From: DASZBR01 sp035943935 | GTDB lineage: Bacteria; Pseudomonadota; Gammaproteobacteria; DASZBR01 | Assembly (NCBI GenBank): GCA_035943935.1 | Contig: DASZBR010000005.1 | Location: forward strand, 62,001-126,000 | Direction of reading: 5' to 3' | Length of the DNA stretch: 64,000 nucleotides | Shown here: positions 16,582 through 24,062 of the stretch, in pieces | How positions within the stretch are numbered: the first letter of the stretch is position 1 | Layout of the letters: each line of letters opens with the position of its first letter | Program-made: the position numbers and the translations under genes | Notes under the pieces: generated by a model | Told to the model about the DNA's origin: nothing | Databases searched by the model: none | The model's input: only the letters and a program-made list of their open reading frames with translations

Positions 16582-18024
16582 TTATTCAGTAGCATCACTA
16601 TTTTCATAAGTATTAGCTCCATTCGTTGCTTCAGTCATTCCCATAAAAGATAGTGCCTGACGAATTTTTTTTACGGATACATGATAATCAGAATGTTTTT
16701 GATCTTCGGCCACAGCATGATCCCCTGTTACACACATCGACTGATAACCTAGCGTGTCCATCGGTCCTTGGAAAGTTCCCCAGTTAAATAAATTAGGTTG
16801 GGTGAGAATCAATAATTTAACACTTTCAGGATCCGCAAAAATAAGATTTAAAAGCGCTGAGCCATTGGGTGCAACAATCCATTGTGCTTGTTGAAATAAA
16901 TCAATTTGTTTTTCTACTGTCATTTCTTCCATAAAAACAGTGTCGAAACCTAAGGTTTTTAAATCAGCAGCAACTTCGTCTTCATTCAATAAACGACGCC
17001 ATTTCATATTTTTTCGCACAAGAAATAAACGCTTATCACGAGGCTTCGAATTGTCGAATGTCTCATTACCCCGAAGAAAACGCATGGCGCGAAGAGATAA
17101 TCCCGGTATTTCATGCAGTGGAATATTATGCGGAAGAAATTCGGTGGGAAAAAATGTGGGGGAGGGAGCAGCCAGCAAGCGTCGACAAAGCAAGGATTCA
17201 TTCGATTGCAACAATATAAGAGGATTGCTGCAAAGACGTCGCAAATGTTCAAAATGACTTTGTGGCATTCCTGCGTCCACAATAATCGGTAAATGTGCAA
17301 AATCAGGATGTTGTTGCAGAAATTGCAATTTGGGTAAAAATTCTGGTAGCCAGTGTCCGTAGTAATTAGACGCGAGGCCAGAAAGAAATATGCCTGCCTC
17401 GATTTCTCGCGTCTTAAATTTGCTGAAATGCAGAAGAACCTTATTGGATTGTTGGTATAAAAGTATGGCTTCATAGATGAAGCTGACACAATGTCCAAAA
17501 CGGGGGTGCGCACCCGTATCACTGAGCGCTGACCCATCAGACGTTAAAATAATGCTCGAATTGCTGAAAATACGGGCATTCGGGATTTCAGCAACATAAG
17601 GTTTATTCGATAACGCGAAAGTGATTTCAGTGCTTGGGGGACTGCCAAATACATGAGGAGATTTAAACGGAATTTCTTCGACGTCGCCTGCCTCTAGCAA
17701 CGGTAATTTAACTCCGGCTGCCCAATCGCGCACGGTGCGAAGTGTTGCCGCAACAATATCTGTTTGACCACCGACTATCGTTTCGATTTTGTTAAATTCA
17801 ATTTTGTTCCATTTGATTCTTTTCCAGTTGCCATGTTCTGCCAATCGTCGTATCCAACGTAACTCAACATAGGCGCGTCGATTTAATACTTCTTCCCATT
17901 CACCTTGCCTGATCATCAACCAGAGGAGCCGTCGAAAATTTCGCCGTAAATCCACGTTCGCCTGTTTATCCGGTTTTTTGAATAGTAATTTCAAGAAATT
18001 GGGAAGCATTTTGGTTAGTTCCAT
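16582..18024 (-). CDS. Family 61 glycosyltransferase (DUF563)
   Basis: A 480-residue cytoplasmic enzyme with the GT61 signature: LASNYYGHWLPEFLPKL, the later RLFLVRKNMKWRRLLNEDEV and the sugar-nucleotide region APNGSALLNLIFADP. GT61 proteins add pentose or hexosamine residues to polysaccharides. The N-terminal ~100 residues are basic and helical and are not part of the core domain. ATG 18024 is chosen; the frame can extend two codons to TTG 18030. It converges on the GT-C gene with 6 bases between stops. Confidence 0.82.
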   Translation of the reverse strand: MELTKMLPNFLKLLFKKPDKQANVDLRRNFRRLLWLMIRQGEWEEVLNRRAYVELRWIRRLAEHGNWKRIKWNKIEFNKIETIVGGQTDIVAATLRTVRDWAAGVKLPLLEAGDVEEIPFKSPHVFGSPPSTEITFALSNKPYVAEIPNARIFSNSSIILTSDGSALSDTGAHPRFGHCVSFIYEAILLYQQSNKVLLHFSKFKTREIEAGIFLSGLASNYYGHWLPEFLPKLQFLQQHPDFAHLPIIVDAGMPQSHFEHLRRLCSNPLILLQSNESLLCRRLLAAPSPTFFPTEFLPHNIPLHEIPGLSLRAMRFLRGNETFDNSKPRDKRLFLVRKNMKWRRLLNEDEVAADLKTLGFDTVFMEEMTVEKQIDLFQQAQWIVAPNGSALLNLIFADPESVKLLILTQPNLFNWGTFQGPMDTLGYQSMCVTGDHAVAEDQKHSDYHVSVKKIRQALSFMGMTEATNGANTYENSDATE

Positions 18025-18123
18025 GCTCAAATTTTAATGGTAACCCGCGGGGAGGGTTTGTCAAAGAGGCAAGTATTCAATTTTTGTATAGTTGATTTAT
18101 TTAACCATTTTCCAGCGTGCACG

Positions 18124-18423
18124 TTATATTTTTTTCCACACAGTCATCTCAATCGGCGTTGCGAGCATATCACCAATTTTTGCGACCGCGGCTTGTATAT
18201 GCGGTGATTGGCTGTGTTTATCGAGAGCCGCTTTGGTCGTCCATGTTTCATGGAACATAAATTTTGCAGGATTATCAGGACTGTTGTGGAAATCATAATT
18301 AAGGCAACCGTTTTCTTTAAGACAAGGCGCAATCAATCCGTATAATAAATCATGCAGCATTTTTTCTTTGCCGGGTTTGGCTTCAAATGTAACGACTACG
18401 GTGCAAGGGATGTTTTGTGTCAT
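18124..18423 (-). CDS. ABM (antibiotic biosynthesis monooxygenase-like) protein
   Basis: A 99-residue dimeric ferredoxin-like-barrel protein of the YgiN/ABM family. The typical pattern is VVVTFEAKPGKEKMLHDLL, ENGCLNYDFHNSPDNPAKFMF, ETWTTKAALDKHSQSPHI. Members are small cofactor-free or quinol monooxygenases. The ATG overlaps the upstream ornithine-cyclodeaminase-like stop by four bases, so it is the last gene of that operon. Its role there is unknown. Confidence 0.85.
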   Translation of the reverse strand: MTQNIPCTVVVTFEAKPGKEKMLHDLLYGLIAPCLKENGCLNYDFHNSPDNPAKFMFHETWTTKAALDKHSQSPHIQAAVAKIGDMLATPIEMTVWKKI

Positions 18424-19379
18424 TTGGGGTCTCCTGATATAAACGCATTATAAACCGCTTTTGCGATTTGAATATCCTGAACCGCTAATCCTGTTAAATC
18501 TGCGATGGTTATTTGATCCTCTGTCGTACGGCCTTTATGTTTGCCAGAAATAATATTGCCTAATTCCAGAATCTGATTTGGGTTAATGATGTTGTTGTGG
18601 AGAGCATGTGCTATATCGCCTCTTTCGCTACATTGGGAAATGCTATCGGCGACGATAATATCTGCTTTGCCAAAAACAGCTTCATCCAATTCTTGTTTGT
18701 GCGGCGAGTCTGCGCCAATAGCCGTAATATGCGTGCCCGGTTTGATGTGTTCAGCAAATAATAGGGGTTGTATTGAAGGCGTTGCGGTGATAATAAAATT
18801 ACAGCTCGAGGCAAGCTCACCTATTGTTTGAGCAATCTGAATATTAAAATTATTACTAAGAAAATATTTTTGAAATTCTAGGGTTTGGATGTGATCTCTG
18901 CCAAAAATCATGACGTCTTTGCAAGAAATAACTTTTTTTAAATAATCTAATTGGAGTCTGGCTTGTGTGCCTGTGCCAATAATGCCAATTTTATTAACCT
19001 TTTTTGGTGCGAGATGTTTGGCCACAATTGCACCTGCTGCAGCAGTTCTGATATTCGTCAAATAACCTTCGTCCAATAAAATACTTAAGAGCTCACCTGT
19101 TTTTTGATTAAAAATTAACATCAGGCCGTTGCTAGACGGTAACTGCAATTTGGGATTTTCATAAAAACCCGACGCTACTTTTATTACATAATAATCATCT
19201 TGTTTAATATAACCATATTTAATATGCACATCGCCGGGCGGATCTTTAAAAAGTAGTTCGCCAACGGGAGGAATAACAACTTGCCAATTTGAAAAAGCAA
19301 CAAAACCTGCTTCAATGGCAGGTATAATATTGATTGAGTTGAGTAGGGTTTTTATTTGGTCGAGATTAATGATTTTCAT
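18420..19379 (-). CDS. Ornithine cyclodeaminase / mu-crystallin family oxidoreductase
   Basis: A 319-residue NAD(P)-dependent enzyme. IKYGYIKQDDYYVIKVASGF is the substrate Lys/Arg region. The Rossmann motif is IGIIGTGTQARLQLDYL, followed by IITATPSIQPLL, HITAIGADSPHKQELD and SQCSERGDIAHAL. Family members act as cyclodeaminases, imine reductases (BhcD) or EutC-like proteins. It is translationally coupled to the PLP dehydratase, a pairing also seen in ectoine (EutB/EutC) and beta-hydroxyaspartate (BhcB/BhcD) catabolism. Which substrate applies here is not decidable by eye. Confidence 0.88.
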   Translation of the reverse strand: MKIINLDQIKTLLNSINIIPAIEAGFVAFSNWQVVIPPVGELLFKDPPGDVHIKYGYIKQDDYYVIKVASGFYENPKLQLPSSNGLMLIFNQKTGELLSILLDEGYLTNIRTAAAGAIVAKHLAPKKVNKIGIIGTGTQARLQLDYLKKVISCKDVMIFGRDHIQTLEFQKYFLSNNFNIQIAQTIGELASSCNFIITATPSIQPLLFAEHIKPGTHITAIGADSPHKQELDEAVFGKADIIVADSISQCSERGDIAHALHNNIINPNQILELGNIISGKHKGRTTEDQITIADLTGLAVQDIQIAKAVYNAFISGDPK

Positions 19380-20284
19380 ATATTTCCGCCGCTTAATAGG
19401 ACGACTGTATTTTTGTTTTCAAATAATTTCGCGTTTTTGATAAGCGATGCTAATGCAACACCGGCGGCACCTTCTACTTTTAAATGATCTGTTTTAATAA
19501 GTGTAGTCATGGCGTTTTGGATTTCTGACTCAGAGACTAAAATATAATCATCGACATATTTTTGGCAGAATTCAAAGGTAATTGATCCCGCTTCTATTCC
19601 ACCCGCTGTTGCGTCGGATAACGTTGGCAATGTTTCCATATCCAGTATTTTTCCGGCTTTTATGGATTCGCTCATGACGGGTGAGTTTTCAGGCAAACAG
19701 CCAATGATTTTTGTTTTGGGTGAAACGGATTTGATATATCCGGCAATACCAGAAATTAATCCACCGCCGCCAATGGGAACAAATATGGCATCAATTGTAT
19801 TTAATTGTTTTGTGAGTTCTAATCCAATGGTTCCTTGGCCTGCGATGATATCAATATCGTTATACGGCGAAACATAAATCATATTATGTTGCTTTGCGTA
19901 TTCCAGAGCATGAAGTTCCGTTTGCATACAATCTGTCCCATAAAATTCAAGCGGAGCGTTGTAATGGCGAATATTGCTGATTTTTTTGGGGGACGCATTT
20001 TCAGGAACAAAGATAATTCCGGGTATATTTAAAGTCTTTAAACCATAGGCAACCGCTGCGCCGTGATTGCCCGTTGATGCGGTTACTATTCCCTGTTTGC
20101 GTTGTGAGGGCGTTAAAGAAAGCAATTTATTAAACGCACCTCTAACTTTAAAAGCTCCCGTATGCTGAAGGTTTTCGCATTTTAAATAAGTATTGAGTGA
20201 TGCAGAAAATTTTAACGGCGTTTCAGATATATACGGCCGTATGTGAGCTTCTGCTGAAAGTACAGCTTTTTGAATGTTATTCAT
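19376..20284 (-). CDS. PLP-dependent threonine/serine dehydratase-like enzyme
   Basis: A 302-residue fold-type II PLP enzyme. LKCENLQHTGAFKVRGAFNK contains the Schiff-base Lys, TASTGNHGAAVAYG binds the substrate carboxylate, PIGGGGLISGIAGY binds PLP phosphate, and VLLSGGNI closes the active site. There is no C-terminal ACT domain, so it is the short catabolic type (TdcB, EutB or BhcB-like). It sits between the regulator and the ornithine-cyclodeaminase-like gene, with 4-base overlaps on both sides. Confidence 0.9.
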   Translation of the reverse strand: MNNIQKAVLSAEAHIRPYISETPLKFSASLNTYLKCENLQHTGAFKVRGAFNKLLSLTPSQRKQGIVTASTGNHGAAVAYGLKTLNIPGIIFVPENASPKKISNIRHYNAPLEFYGTDCMQTELHALEYAKQHNMIYVSPYNDIDIIAGQGTIGLELTKQLNTIDAIFVPIGGGGLISGIAGYIKSVSPKTKIIGCLPENSPVMSESIKAGKILDMETLPTLSDATAGGIEAGSITFEFCQKYVDDYILVSESEIQNAMTTLIKTDHLKVEGAAGVALASLIKNAKLFENKNTVVLLSGGNI

Positions 20285-20889
20285 GATTTTACTCCCAAAT
20301 AGTTATATACCGTTGCTCTTGAGATATTAATAATTTGAGCAATATAACTAGCTGAATTTTTACCCGTGAAAGCGCCGATGTGATGTAAGTGTTCAATGAG
20401 CTTTTGTTTTTCGGGGCGGCTCAATGTTTCAAGCGCGAGATGATGTTTGCTTAAATAGCTGTGTATATAGTGATTAATTCTTTCTTTCCAATCATCTTTA
20501 AATAACGGCGCAGGTTGTGTGTTAATTTGCCCATATTGAGTAAAGGCTGAAATCAATTGGCTAAATTTTTCAAACAGGGAAAGATCCAGATTAATGCATA
20601 GCATTCCGACGGCGTGATTGTTTTCATCACGAATGATGCTGCTGACGGATTTAAGTTTTTTGCCATCCCAATTGATTTTTTCATAAGGGCCAACACAATC
20701 TTCCAATGTGGCCATTTCTTCTTCTTTCGTAAATAACGATGAATCACCCACTCTGCGTTTGGAGAAGGGATGATAAATGGCGACGATTTTATTTTGCTTG
20801 ATGTCATGTACAACGACTTCAGCATGCGGATGTAATAATCGCTGAATGGCTTCGGCGGTCGGTAGAAATGCTTTGATGGCTCGTTTCAT
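20281..20889 (-). CDS. YheO/DauR-like PAS-HTH transcriptional regulator
   Basis: A 202-residue regulator. The N-terminal YheO PAS-like domain shows LLHPHAEVVVHDIKQNKIVAI and SSIIRDENNHAVGMLCINLDL. The C-terminal helix-turn-helix is KQKLIEHLHHIGAFTGKNSA then YIAQIINISRATVYNYL. DauR controls D-arginine catabolism in Pseudomonas. Here it is the first gene of the operon, so it likely senses the amino acid degraded by the following dehydratase and reductase. A short AT-rich leader separates it from the divergent cassette at 21057. Confidence 0.88.
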   Translation of the reverse strand: MKRAIKAFLPTAEAIQRLLHPHAEVVVHDIKQNKIVAIYHPFSKRRVGDSSLFTKEEEMATLEDCVGPYEKINWDGKKLKSVSSIIRDENNHAVGMLCINLDLSLFEKFSQLISAFTQYGQINTQPAPLFKDDWKERINHYIHSYLSKHHLALETLSRPEKQKLIEHLHHIGAFTGKNSASYIAQIINISRATVYNYLGVKS

Positions 20890-20990
20890 AGGGCGTTCCC
20901 AAAATTTGAATTTAGCTACAATAGTCTAATTTAGATTTATTTGTCAATAATTGCTTTCTAGTGCTTATCCTGGCCTGGCACAGCGCCATC

Positions 20991-21028
20991 GTTCGCGGTT
21001 CGCGAACTGCGAACGTTTGTGCTATAGT
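20991..21028 (+). promoter_or_regulatory. Palindromic operator and -10 of the wHTH-NTase-MPE cassette
   Basis: GTTCGCG (20991) and CTGCGAAC (ending 21014) bracket a perfect inner palindrome GTTCGCGAAC, giving a 24-base near-symmetric site. A -10 TATAGT (21023-21028) follows in the context TTGTGCTATA, identical to the ten bases at the abiE -10. The palindrome covers the -35 position, so bound repressor would block RNA polymerase. The obvious candidate is the winged-helix protein encoded at 21057. Confidence 0.65.
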
Positions 21029-21056
21029 TTACCTGTGCCACTTAAGGAAGATTGAT

Positions 21057-21584
21057 ATGTTAAAGCCTCAAGATTGTATGATTCTTGTAAAGCTGTTGGC
21101 TAATCCCTCTGCGGATTGGTCTCAGCGCGAATTAGCTAAATTGTTATGTATTAGCTTGGCAGAGGTAAATGCAGGCATTAAGCGACTCGGAGAAGCGGGT
21201 CTGTTGAGAAAAGACAAACAGGGACAGCTGTATCCAAACATCAATGCTGCGGAAGAATTTCTGATCAGCGGCATTAAATTTTTCTTCCCGGGAACTCTTG
21301 GTGAATACACGCGGGGAATTCCCACGGGTATTGCAGCTCCATTATTTCATAGCAAAATCGTGCTAGGAAATGATCCGATTCCAGTGTGGCCAGATGCGTT
21401 GGGTGACAATCGTGGAGTTGCATTGGCGCCTATTTATCCCTCAATACCAAAAGCGCTGCGAGATAATCCAGATAAGCTGTTTTATGAGATGTTGGTATTA
21501 ATTGATGTGATTAGACTGAGTCGTCCACGGGAACGGGAAATGGCAGAAAAACTTTTAAGAGAAAGGTTGAGGCATGCAAAGTAA
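21057..21584 (+). CDS. Winged-helix protein, first gene of a three-gene TA-like cassette
   Basis: A 175-residue protein. Residues about 5-65 form a winged helix-turn-helix (WSQRELAKLLCISLAEVNAG then LGEAGLLRKDKQGQLYP). The rest (YTRGIPTGIAAPLF, PVWPDALGDNRGVALAP) I cannot assign. ATG 21057 follows AAGGAAG; upstream extension would run through the promoter. It overlaps the nucleotidyltransferase gene by 11 bases, the same overlap as in the AbiE-type pair. By position it is the antitoxin or autorepressor, acting on the palindrome at 20991. Confidence 0.75.
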   Translation: MLKPQDCMILVKLLANPSADWSQRELAKLLCISLAEVNAGIKRLGEAGLLRKDKQGQLYPNINAAEEFLISGIKFFFPGTLGEYTRGIPTGIAAPLFHSKIVLGNDPIPVWPDALGDNRGVALAPIYPSIPKALRDNPDKLFYEMLVLIDVIRLSRPREREMAEKLLRERLRHAK

Positions 21585-22287
21585 AGAATCAGCAAAATTA
21601 GCAAATATAAGAATGTTGGAATTTATTGCATCGAAATTAGGATCGTTACGTGATGAAGTAGTATTTCTTGGCGGATGTACAACAGCGCTATTTATTGATG
21701 ATCCCAATATACCGGATGTTCGCTATACCGTTGATGTGGACTGTATTATCGATGTGCTTTCATTAAATCAATACCATCAGTTAGAGAAAAAACTTAAACA
21801 GTTAGGTTTTAAGCAATCTTTATCTGAGAAAGTGATTTGTCGTTGGCATTATGATGATGCTGTTTTAGATGTGATGCCCACTGACGAAAAAATATTAGGA
21901 TTTTCAAACCGCTGGTATAAAGAGGCAATTAAACATTCAAGTAATTATGTCTTATCCAAAGGAAATAACATCAAAACAGTATCTGCCGCTTATTTTCTTG
22001 CGACTAAAATAGAAGCATTTAAAACACGGGGTAAATCCGATTATTATGCCAGTCGTGATTTTGAGGATATTGTTTCGGTATTAGACGGTCGTTCTGTGTT
22101 GGCAGAAGATATAAAAAATTCAAAAGAATCCTTAAAAAATTATCTTATTCAGGCACTTACAGATATTTACCATAATCCATCATTCAAGGGTGCAATTCCT
22201 GGTCATTTTGTGCAATACGGAAAGTTGGCAGAAGACAGAATTGAATTGCTTGAACAAAAAATAATGGCAATTATACAAGGCTCGTAA
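21574..22287 (+). CDS. Nucleotidyltransferase-fold protein of the cassette
   Basis: A 237-residue protein with the polymerase-beta signature: FLGGCTTALF (Gly33-Gly34), then YTVDVDCII (Asp54, Asp56), and a third acidic strand AVLDVMPTDEK. Later helices include AAYFLATKIEAFKTRGKSDY, a pattern seen in AbiEii-like and MNT-type toxins. The catalytic residues appear intact. It is placed between a winged-helix regulator and a metallophosphoesterase, suggesting a toxin that modifies a nucleic acid or protein. Function is inference. Confidence 0.8.
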   Translation: MQSKESAKLANIRMLEFIASKLGSLRDEVVFLGGCTTALFIDDPNIPDVRYTVDVDCIIDVLSLNQYHQLEKKLKQLGFKQSLSEKVICRWHYDDAVLDVMPTDEKILGFSNRWYKEAIKHSSNYVLSKGNNIKTVSAAYFLATKIEAFKTRGKSDYYASRDFEDIVSVLDGRSVLAEDIKNSKESLKNYLIQALTDIYHNPSFKGAIPGHFVQYGKLAEDRIELLEQKIMAIIQGS

Positions 22288-22291
22288 TGTT

Positions 22292-23110
22292 ATGAAATTA
22301 GCGTGGTTAACAGATATTCATCTCAATTTTCTTGATGAAGATGCTCGTAAACTATTTTATCGGGAAATTTTAAATACAAATTCCGATGGTGTTTTAATCA
22401 GCGGGGATATTGCGGAGGCGCCTTCTCTTGTTTATTTATTGAATGAGATAGCGGATTGCATTAGAAAACCTATTTATTTCATATTAGGCAACCATGATTA
22501 TTATAAAGGCAATATCAAGGATGTGCGTGATTCAATGGTCGAATTATCTAGCATGAATGACAATTTATTTTGGTTGCCAGTATCTGGTTTACAATTATTA
22601 GGAAATAATACCGTTTTATTGGGGCAAGATGGCTGGGCGGATGGGCGATTCGGTGATTATGAAAACAGTAGAGTTGCTCTCAACGATAGTCGATTGATTG
22701 CTGATTTATTTCAAGAAAAAATTCTGGGAAAATCTCTCTTATTAACAAAGATGCGTAAGCTTGCGGATGCTGATGCAGTACGGCTTAAAAATGATTTGCG
22801 CCAGGCGGTCAGCAAATCTCCAAAGAAAATCATTGTATTGACTCACGTGCCTCCCTTCAAAGAAACTTGTTTGCACATGGGAGAGATGAGTGGCGATGAT
22901 TGGTTGCCCTATTTCAGCTCCAAAATTGTTGGAGATCTATTGCTAGAAACAGCAAATAAATATCCGCTTGTTGATTTTTTGGTGTTGTGTGGACATACGC
23001 ATAGCGAAGCGAGTTACCAGGCTTTGTCGAATTTGACGGTAAAAGTAGGGCAAGCAGAGTATGGTCAACCACGGGTGCAAGAAATTATGGATTCAGATTT
23101 CATATTTTAG
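22292..23110 (+). CDS. Calcineurin-like metallophosphoesterase of the cassette
   Basis: A 272-residue two-metal phosphoesterase. All motifs are present: WLTDIHLNF (Asp8, His10), ISGDIAE (Asp39), LGNHDYY (Asn67, His68), VLTHVPPF and CGHTHSEAS. There is no signal peptide, so it is cytoplasmic. It starts 4 bases after the nucleotidyltransferase stop, so it belongs to the cassette. It could reverse the modification made by the transferase, act as a second effector, or degrade a nucleotide signal; the sequence does not choose between these. Confidence 0.88.
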   Translation: MKLAWLTDIHLNFLDEDARKLFYREILNTNSDGVLISGDIAEAPSLVYLLNEIADCIRKPIYFILGNHDYYKGNIKDVRDSMVELSSMNDNLFWLPVSGLQLLGNNTVLLGQDGWADGRFGDYENSRVALNDSRLIADLFQEKILGKSLLLTKMRKLADADAVRLKNDLRQAVSKSPKKIIVLTHVPPFKETCLHMGEMSGDDWLPYFSSKIVGDLLLETANKYPLVDFLVLCGHTHSEASYQALSNLTVKVGQAEYGQPRVQEIMDSDFIF

Positions 23111-23153
23111 ATTGACGATTATTGTGGCGGCGGTCGATTCCATTTTTAGCTAC

Positions 23154-23564
23154 CTATTTCTTTGCTTCGTCGTATTCCCGAAAAGCGTCTTCAGCCAACT
23201 GAGAGGCAACAATCACTTTGGGTACGCCAATGTACAGGGTTAATAAGATTAATAACTCTTTAATCTGGTCTTTAGACATGCCCAAATTTAATAGGCAGGT
23301 TATATGTGCTTTTATCTCAGAATGGACCGTGCAGGAGGTAATCAAGGAGGAAAGCGTGGCGATTTCTTTTTCGCGATCAGTCAGAGTAGGCGTTTTATTT
23401 TTCCAAATATCATTCAGGCCTGTAGAGACTACAACATCCGCTAATGCAGGCGAAAAAGCATAGAGTTTTTCCAGGATCGCAATATGCTTGGGATCATATT
23501 TGCTCAGAAAATAGTCAATGCCTTTTTTATAGCTTTCACTGTTTTTGTAATCAGGTGTGGTCAT
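23154..23564 (-). CDS. Carboxymuconolactone decarboxylase (CMD/AhpD-like) family protein
   Basis: A 136-residue all-helical CMD-family protein (TDREKEIATLSSLITSCTVH, then EIKAHITCLLNLGMSKDQIK and VPKVIVASQLAEDAF). The canonical CxxC of AhpD is absent; only a Cys in TSCTVH is near that place. It therefore more likely resembles the decarboxylase or uncharacterised branch. ATG 23564 follows GGAGCGAAATCC and is preferred over an upstream TTG. It diverges from the cupin gene at 23623. Confidence 0.8.
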   Translation of the reverse strand: MTTPDYKNSESYKKGIDYFLSKYDPKHIAILEKLYAFSPALADVVVSTGLNDIWKNKTPTLTDREKEIATLSSLITSCTVHSEIKAHITCLLNLGMSKDQIKELLILLTLYIGVPKVIVASQLAEDAFREYDEAKK

Positions 23565-23622
23565 GGATTTCGCTCCGGTAGTCAACTAGAATGCTTTTCA
23601 CCATATTACAGAGGATACTTCA

Positions 23623-24036
23623 ATGAATAAAGATTTGGGTGTTATTCCGCATATATTTGATCACTATAAAGCGATGCCGATAGTGTATGATTTTGACAAT
23701 ATGCCCATCGAAAAACTGTCCGACAAGGTTTCTCGGCAATATATTTATTCGGGCCAATCCATGTTAGTGAAATGGATTTTAAAAAAGGGTGCAGAAGTGC
23801 CGTTGCACCATCACGTCAACGAACAAATTTCATGGATTACACAAGGTTCTGTGAGGATTTATTCACAAGGCAAAGAATTTATTGTCAAAGCCGGTGGAGT
23901 CATTGTTTTTCCGCCACATGTTCCGCATGAATTTTTAGCATTAGAAGATACGATTAATATAGACTTTTTCACGCCAGTTCGCGAAGACTGGATTAATCAA
24001 AGTGCGGATTATTTAAAAAATATCGACAAAAAATAG
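23623..24036 (+). CDS. Cupin-domain protein
   Basis: A 137-residue single-domain cupin. Motif 1 is VPLHHHVNEQISWITQGSV, with His, His and Glu metal ligands. Motif 2 is VIVFPPHVPHEFLALED, with the last His. A metal-dependent enzyme or ligand sensor is likely; the substrate is unknown. AGAGGATACT precedes the ATG. It lies 26 bases before a TPP-dependent enzyme on the same strand, so the two are probably co-transcribed. Confidence 0.85.
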   Translation: MNKDLGVIPHIFDHYKAMPIVYDFDNMPIEKLSDKVSRQYIYSGQSMLVKWILKKGAEVPLHHHVNEQISWITQGSVRIYSQGKEFIVKAGGVIVFPPHVPHEFLALEDTINIDFFTPVREDWINQSADYLKNIDKK

Positions 24037-24062
24037 AACGGTATTATCTTGGGAGAACACGT

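Noticed and set aside
20991..21014. Possible CRISPR-like or inverted-repeat element end
   Set aside because: There is only one copy here and no spacer pattern; its position over the -35 fits an operator better. I found no CRISPR array in the window.
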